A DNA stretch of 9,358 nucleotides from NCBI GenBank assembly GCA_958427155.1, contig CAUABB010000046.1:1-9358 (forward strand), written 5' to 3'. The translations under genes were made by a program, and so were the position numbers. Below, piece after piece: positions 5,992 through 9,358 of this stretch. The notes under the pieces are model-generated. The model saw only the letters and a list, made by a program, of their open reading frames with translations. It was not told the DNA's origin and did not search any database. The DNA comes from an uncultured Oscillospiraceae bacterium (lineage in GTDB: Bacteria > Bacillota > Clostridia > Oscillospirales > Ruminococcaceae). Position 1 is the stretch's first letter, and every line of letters starts with the position of its first letter.

Positions 5992-7228
5992 TGTTATTGT
6001 GATTGGCGGGGGACCTGCCGGAATGATTGCTGCCGGAATCGCTGCAATGGGTGGTGCCCAGGTTCTTTTGCTTGAAAAAAATCACAAACTGGGACGGAAG
6101 TTGATGATTACCGGTAAAGGTCGTTGCAATGTGACAAATAACTGTGGCCTGGATGATTTTTTTTCTCATATACCGCGTAATTCTCGTTTTTTACAAAGTG
6201 CCGTACACCGTTTTACTCCTCAGGATGCTATGACTTTTTTTGAAAAGCTCGGTGTCCCGCTTAAGACGGAGCGTGGAAACAGGGTCTTTCCACAAAGCGA
6301 TAGAGCTGTTGATATTGTAGATGCGCTTCAGAATTTCGTTAAGCGTTCAGGCGTTCAGGTTAGAAGAGAAGCCGAGGTTTCAAAACTTCTTTTAAATGAT
6401 GGAATTTTATCTGGTGTCTCGCTTAAGGACGGAGAAGAAATTTATGCCAAAAAAGTTGTCGTAGCGTCTGGTGGAAAATCTTATCCATTAACCGGTTCTA
6501 CCGGAGATGGATATAAATTTGCAGAACAGGCAGGGCATAATATAGTTCCAATTAAACCTTCTTTGGTTCCAATTGAAACAATGGAAGACTGGTGCGGTGT
6601 AGTTCAGGGACTTTCTTTGAAAAATGTTCTCCTTTCTGCGCTGGATTTGGAAAAAAATAAGACGGTTTATTCGGAGCAGGGAGAATTACTTTTTACTCAT
6701 TATGGTATTTCTGGGCCTTTAGTGCTTAGTTTAAGCGCTCATTTGGAAGAGCCATTGAATTGTCGTTATCGCTTGCAAATTGATTTAAAGCCCGCTCTCG
6801 ATGAGCAGACGCTTGATGCACGAATCCTTCGGGATTTTTCTCAAAATTCCAACCGAGATTTTGCAAACTCCCTGGGAAAGCTTCTACCCAGAAAGCTAAT
6901 TCCGGTCGTTGTCAGACTTTCCGGAATTGCTCCAGAAACTAAGGTGAACCAAATTACAAAGGAACAGCGCCGTCGTTTTTGTGGGATTCTTAAGGCGCTT
7001 CCACTGACTCCATGGCGTTTTCGGCCAATTGAAGAGGCGGTAGTGACATCGGGCGGTGTAACTGTTTTAGAATTGAATCCGAAAACAATGGAATCAAAGC
7101 TTGTTCCGGGCCTTTTTTTTGCCGGAGAAGTGATTGATGTGGACGGCTATACTGGCGGCTTTAATCTTCAAATTGCCTATTCAACCGGCTATGCTGCCGG
7201 TATGGCTGTTAAGGAGGAACAATTATGA
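5981..7228 (+). CDS. BaiN/HI0933 (YhiN)-family FAD-dependent oxidoreductase
   Basis: Flavoprotein of 415 residues. The N-terminus is a Rossmann dinucleotide-binding fold: ADVIVIGGGPAG (GGGPAG at 9-14) with the ribose-binding Glu at E32. It is followed by the family signature GRKLMITGKGRCN (38-50). The C-terminus holds the second FAD block GLFFAGE (377-383) and a conserved GYTGGFNLQ segment. Family members are annotated as bile-acid 3-dehydro-4,6-reductases after BaiN, but most chromosomal copies beside cmk are of unknown substrate, so a bile-acid role should not be assumed. The frame extends back to 5936, but the ATG at 5981 is preferred: GGGAG lies about 10 bases upstream and the Rossmann strand starts immediately. 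It overlaps rpiR by 11 bases and cmk by 4 (ATGA). Two runs of eight T occur in frame, at 6157-6164 and 7113-7120. Confidence 0.93.
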   Translation: MKADVIVIGGGPAGMIAAGIAAMGGAQVLLLEKNHKLGRKLMITGKGRCNVTNNCGLDDFFSHIPRNSRFLQSAVHRFTPQDAMTFFEKLGVPLKTERGNRVFPQSDRAVDIVDALQNFVKRSGVQVRREAEVSKLLLNDGILSGVSLKDGEEIYAKKVVVASGGKSYPLTGSTGDGYKFAEQAGHNIVPIKPSLVPIETMEDWCGVVQGLSLKNVLLSALDLEKNKTVYSEQGELLFTHYGISGPLVLSLSAHLEEPLNCRYRLQIDLKPALDEQTLDARILRDFSQNSNRDFANSLGKLLPRKLIPVVVRLSGIAPETKVNQITKEQRRRFCGILKALPLTPWRFRPIEEAVVTSGGVTVLELNPKTMESKLVPGLFFAGEVIDVDGYTGGFNLQIAYSTGYAAGMAVKEEQL

Positions 7229-7908
7229 TTTCAATTGCAATTGATGGACCAGCAGGTGCAGGAAAAAGCACCATTGCCAAACTTGCGGCCGCAGAATTAT
7301 CTTATATTTATGTGGACACCGGGGCGCTCTATCGGTCAGTTGGCTGGTATGTGCTTGAACAGGGAAAAGATCCGGCAGAAGCAAAGCAGGTGGTGCCGCT
7401 TTTAAAGCGGATTTCAGTTGAGCTTCAGTATGTGAACGGTGAGCAGAGAGTTTTTTTGAATGGACGGGATGTTTCGTCTGAAATTCGATTGCCAGAAGTT
7501 TCTATGGCTGCCTCTCATGTATCTGCGATTCCGGAAGTGCGTAAGTTTCTTTTCTCTCTTCAAAGGGAATTAGCGGAAAAAAATAATGTTGTTATGGATG
7601 GAAGAGATATCGGTACGGTAGTGCTTCCACATGCCCAAATCAAGATTTTTCTTACCGCTTCTGCCGAGGATAGGGCTAATCGTCGCCTAAAGCAGCTTGC
7701 AGAAGCCGGGACATCAGTTGATTATAATACGTTGCTGGAAGAGATTAAGCAGCGTGATTATAATGATTCTCACAGAGCTGTTGCGCCACTTAAACAAGCG
7801 GAAGACGCAAAATTAATTGATACAACAGGTTGTTCACTTGAGGAGTCAGTTGATATTATTCTCGGATATATCCGAAGTTGTCTGGGAAAGTTGAGAGGAG
7901 ACTGCTGA
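7225..7908 (+). CDS. cmk: (d)CMP kinase
   Basis: Phosphorylates CMP and dCMP with ATP to feed CTP, dCTP and CDP-linked lipid synthesis. It has 227 residues, normal for the bacterial enzyme. The P-loop GPAGAGKST is at 8-16, VDTGALYR at 30-37 contributes to CMP binding, DGRDIGTVV starts at 125, and the Arg-rich lid follows in RANRRLKQL and KQRDYNDSHR. Its ribosome binding site is strong (AAGGAGG at 7211-7217, 7 bases before the ATG), and the ATG overlaps the flavoprotein stop as ATGA. It ends two bases before the plsC start. The neighbouring acyltransferase is functionally close, since CTP is needed for CDP-diacylglycerol. Confidence 0.98.
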   Translation: MISIAIDGPAGAGKSTIAKLAAAELSYIYVDTGALYRSVGWYVLEQGKDPAEAKQVVPLLKRISVELQYVNGEQRVFLNGRDVSSEIRLPEVSMAASHVSAIPEVRKFLFSLQRELAEKNNVVMDGRDIGTVVLPHAQIKIFLTASAEDRANRRLKQLAEAGTSVDYNTLLEEIKQRDYNDSHRAVAPLKQAEDAKLIDTTGCSLEESVDIILGYIRSCLGKLRGDC

Positions 7909-7910
7909 CC

Positions 7911-8507
7911 GTGAGTTTTTATGAGTTTGCAAGAGTGGTCTGTACGGCCTTTATCCGAGTTGGTTTCCACTTTAGAGTAGAGGGATTGGAAAATTTGCCG
8001 CGGTCTGGTGGCTTTATTCTCTGTTCTAATCATCGGAGTTACCTAGATCCGATTTTTTTGGGGCTTAAAGTTCCGCGTTCGCTCTCTTTTATGGCAAAGG
8101 AAGAGCTTTTTAAGGTAAAGGTATTGGGTCCGATTATAAGAAAACTTGGTGCTTTTCCAATTGCACGTGGAAAAGGCGATACCGGTGCGGTAGAGTTTGC
8201 GATTAATACGGTGAAGGAAGGAAAAGCCCTTACCCTGTTTCCTGAAGGTACTCGCTCTAAAACGGGAGAACTTTTGAAGTTAAAATCCGGTGTAGTTGTG
8301 ATTGCTGCACAGTCGCAGGGGATAATTGTTCCATCGGCTATTGTTTTCAAAGGTAAGCTTCGTTTCCGCAGAAAAGTGACGGTACGTTATGGAAAGCCAG
8401 TTTCCTGCGAGGAACTGAATCTGAAAGGAATTGATCGTCAAAGCCTGAAAGAAGCACGGGAAATACTTACAGAGAAGATCTCAGAGCTTTTGGAGGTTTC
8501 AAATTGA
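7911..8507 (+). CDS. plsC: 1-acyl-sn-glycerol-3-phosphate acyltransferase
   Basis: Adds the second acyl chain to lysophosphatidic acid to make phosphatidic acid at the inner face of the membrane. The GTG at 7911 is chosen as start: AGGAG (7896-7900) lies 10 bases upstream and the protein then begins MSFYEFARVV. The frame also reaches back to a TTG at 7878 inside cmk, which lacks support. This gives 198 residues. The catalytic HX4D motif is NHRSYLD (H41, D46). The glycerol-phosphate binding motif FPEGTRS is at 110-116, followed by LKSGVVVIA. The N-terminal stretch VVCTAFIRVGFHFRV is mildly hydrophobic and probably membrane-associated. The stop overlaps the ispH start by 4 bases (TTGA), with GGAGG for ispH inside this gene. 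Confidence 0.96.
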   Translation: MSFYEFARVVCTAFIRVGFHFRVEGLENLPRSGGFILCSNHRSYLDPIFLGLKVPRSLSFMAKEELFKVKVLGPIIRKLGAFPIARGKGDTGAVEFAINTVKEGKALTLFPEGTRSKTGELLKLKSGVVVIAAQSQGIIVPSAIVFKGKLRFRRKVTVRYGKPVSCEELNLKGIDRQSLKEAREILTEKISELLEVSN

Positions 8508-9358
8508 GCATTACAGTGGCAAAAACAGCTGGTTTCTGTTTTGGCGTTAATCGCGCGATTCAGTTGGTTTATCAACTAGCCGAAGAGGGAAAACGTGTTT
8601 GTACGTTAGGTCCGATTATTCATAATCCGCAAGTGGTAGAGGATTTACGACAAAAAGGAGTTCGAATTGTCAGTTCGCCTGAGGATGCAGAACCGGGTGA
8701 AACTTTGGTGATTCGTTCACACGGTGTTTCGTCAGAAGTTTATCAGGAGCTTGAAAAAAGAGGGATCTCTTACGAAGACGCTACCTGTCCGTTTGTTTCA
8801 AAGATTCATAAAATTGTATCGGAATATTCCGAAAAAGGATATTTGGTATTAATTGCGGGTGATCCCAATCATCCGGAAGTCAAAGGGATTGCGGGGCACT
8901 CAAGTGGAACGGTTTATGTTTTTGAGGATGAAATCGCTTTAATTAAATTGATTGAGAATCATCCGGAATCGTTAAATTTTCCGGCGATTATGGTCTCTCA
9001 AACGACATTTCAGCAAAATTTATGGGAACTTTGCAGGAAAACTGCAAAAAAACACTATACAAACCTTTTAATTTTTGATACAATATGTAATGCGACTAGT
9101 ATGCGCCAGCGTGAGGCTGTGGATTTGGCGGCACGGTCGGACTATATGGTTGTAATTGGCGGGAAAAACAGCTCTAATACATTGAAACTGTTTGAAATTT
9201 GTAGCCAATATTGCGATACTGCTTTGATAGAAACCGATGTGGAGTTGGACAGGGAAGCCTTGCGGAAAGCCGGTGCAGTCGGAGTAACTGCCGGCGCCTC
9301 GACACCGGCTTATATAATTAAGGAGGTACGAAACACAATGAGTGAGATTATGAAATCA
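8504..9358 (+). CDS. ispH: 4-hydroxy-3-methylbut-2-enyl diphosphate reductase, probably fused to ribosomal protein S1; 3' edge cut
   Basis: Last enzyme of the MEP isoprenoid pathway: a [4Fe-4S] reductase that turns HMBPP into IPP and DMAPP. The start is TTG at 8504, with GGAGG 7 bases upstream (8492-8496), overlapping the plsC stop. The three cluster cysteines are C12 (AGFCFGVNRA), C95 (DATCPFV) and C195 (DTICNATSMRQ). Substrate-binding H40, H73 and H123, and the proton-relay Glu E125 (NHPEV), are all present. The usual IspH C-terminus, GASTPAYIIKEV, is reached at about residue 274. The frame then continues without a stop through MSEIMKS to the window end, 285 codons in all. In many Clostridia, IspH is fused to S1-domain ribosomal protein S1, and this read-through fits that arrangement, although no S1 domain is visible yet. 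Confidence 0.97.
   Translation, partial: MSITVAKTAGFCFGVNRAIQLVYQLAEEGKRVCTLGPIIHNPQVVEDLRQKGVRIVSSPEDAEPGETLVIRSHGVSSEVYQELEKRGISYEDATCPFVSKIHKIVSEYSEKGYLVLIAGDPNHPEVKGIAGHSSGTVYVFEDEIALIKLIENHPESLNFPAIMVSQTTFQQNLWELCRKTAKKHYTNLLIFDTICNATSMRQREAVDLAARSDYMVVIGGKNSSNTLKLFEICSQYCDTALIETDVELDREALRKAGAVGVTAGASTPAYIIKEVRNTMSEIMKS
9320..9340 (+). promoter_or_regulatory. Internal ribosome binding site and in-frame ATG at the IspH/S1 junction
   Basis: AAGGAGG at 9320-9326 is a perfect Shine-Dalgarno sequence. It lies 11 bases before an ATG (9338-9340) that is in the same frame as ispH. It falls just after the conserved IspH C-terminus, so ribosomes could start the following S1-like part independently. 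The AAGGAG also encodes Lys-Glu of the conserved I-I-K/E-E-V ending, so part of the match may be protein-driven. Confidence 0.5.

Noticed and set aside
6157..7120. Two runs of eight T in the flavoprotein gene as possible frameshift or slippage sites
   Set aside because: The frame is intact across both and each run encodes Phe codons at plausible positions. Nothing suggests programmed slippage.
7878..7910. Upstream TTG extension of plsC
   Set aside because: It lies inside the cmk coding end without a suitable ribosome binding site; GTG 7911 has AGGAG at the right distance.
9030..9048. Perfect 7-base hairpin TTTGCAG-GAAAA-CTGCAAA inside ispH
   Set aside because: It is followed by A rather than T, so it is not an intrinsic terminator on the + strand, and it lies in conserved coding sequence.
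9056..9084. TATACA-N17-TACAAT, a promoter-like pair inside ispH upstream of the possible S1 start
   Set aside because: The -35 box has two mismatches and there is no extended -10. AT-rich coding sequence gives such matches often, so it is too weak to annotate.

Overview
The window looks like chromosomal DNA of a low-to-moderate-GC Firmicute of class Clostridia, most likely near the Oscillospiraceae/Ruminococcaceae. This is inferred from three things: strong AGGAGG-type ribosome binding sites with TTG/GTG starts, the flavoprotein-cmk-plsC-ispH gene order, and an IspH frame that runs on without a stop into what looks like a fused ribosomal S1 segment. All nine genes are on the + strand. There are no tRNA, rRNA, CRISPR or transposase signals.

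Layout. (1) 1-1171: serA, D-3-phosphoglycerate dehydrogenase with a C-terminal ACT domain, missing only its start codon at the window edge and ending at a strong intrinsic terminator. (2) 1259-2764: an extended -10 promoter, a DivIVA-like coiled-coil protein, then an orphan beta subunit of a class I fumarase/tartrate dehydratase overlapping it by 13 bases, closed by a terminator. (3) 2786-4908: a single-gene unit with its own strong promoter and terminator. It encodes a 652-residue cytoplasmic protein that looks like an alpha/alpha-barrel carbohydrate-active enzyme of no family I can name. (4) 4942-9358: a promoter and hairpin-bearing leader, then a tightly packed set of five genes: an RpiR-type sugar-phosphate-sensing regulator, a BaiN/HI0933-family flavoprotein, cmk, plsC and ispH (cut by the right edge).

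How the genes work together. The right-hand operon joins a regulator to nucleotide (CMP kinase), phospholipid (lysophosphatidate acyltransferase) and isoprenoid (IspH) precursor synthesis and probably to ribosomal protein S1. Its junctions are an 11-base overlap, a 4-base ATGA overlap, a 2-base gap and a 4-base overlap, which point to translational coupling. The 652-residue enzyme just upstream of the RpiR regulator is a plausible regulatory target, but the sequence shows only adjacency and a weak shared inverted-repeat theme.

What deserves a second look. There is a GC-rich block of roughly 2.29-5.40 kb whose edges fall inside genes; the right edge is close to the domain junction of the RpiR regulator. 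The other points are the orphan fumarase beta subunit coupled to DivIVA, the unassigned barrel enzyme, and an internal ribosome binding site and in-frame ATG at the IspH/S1 junction. I do not see a clearly new multi-gene system. No gene-free stretch exceeds 300 bases; the longest, 4829-5106, holds a terminator, a promoter and a leader hairpin.
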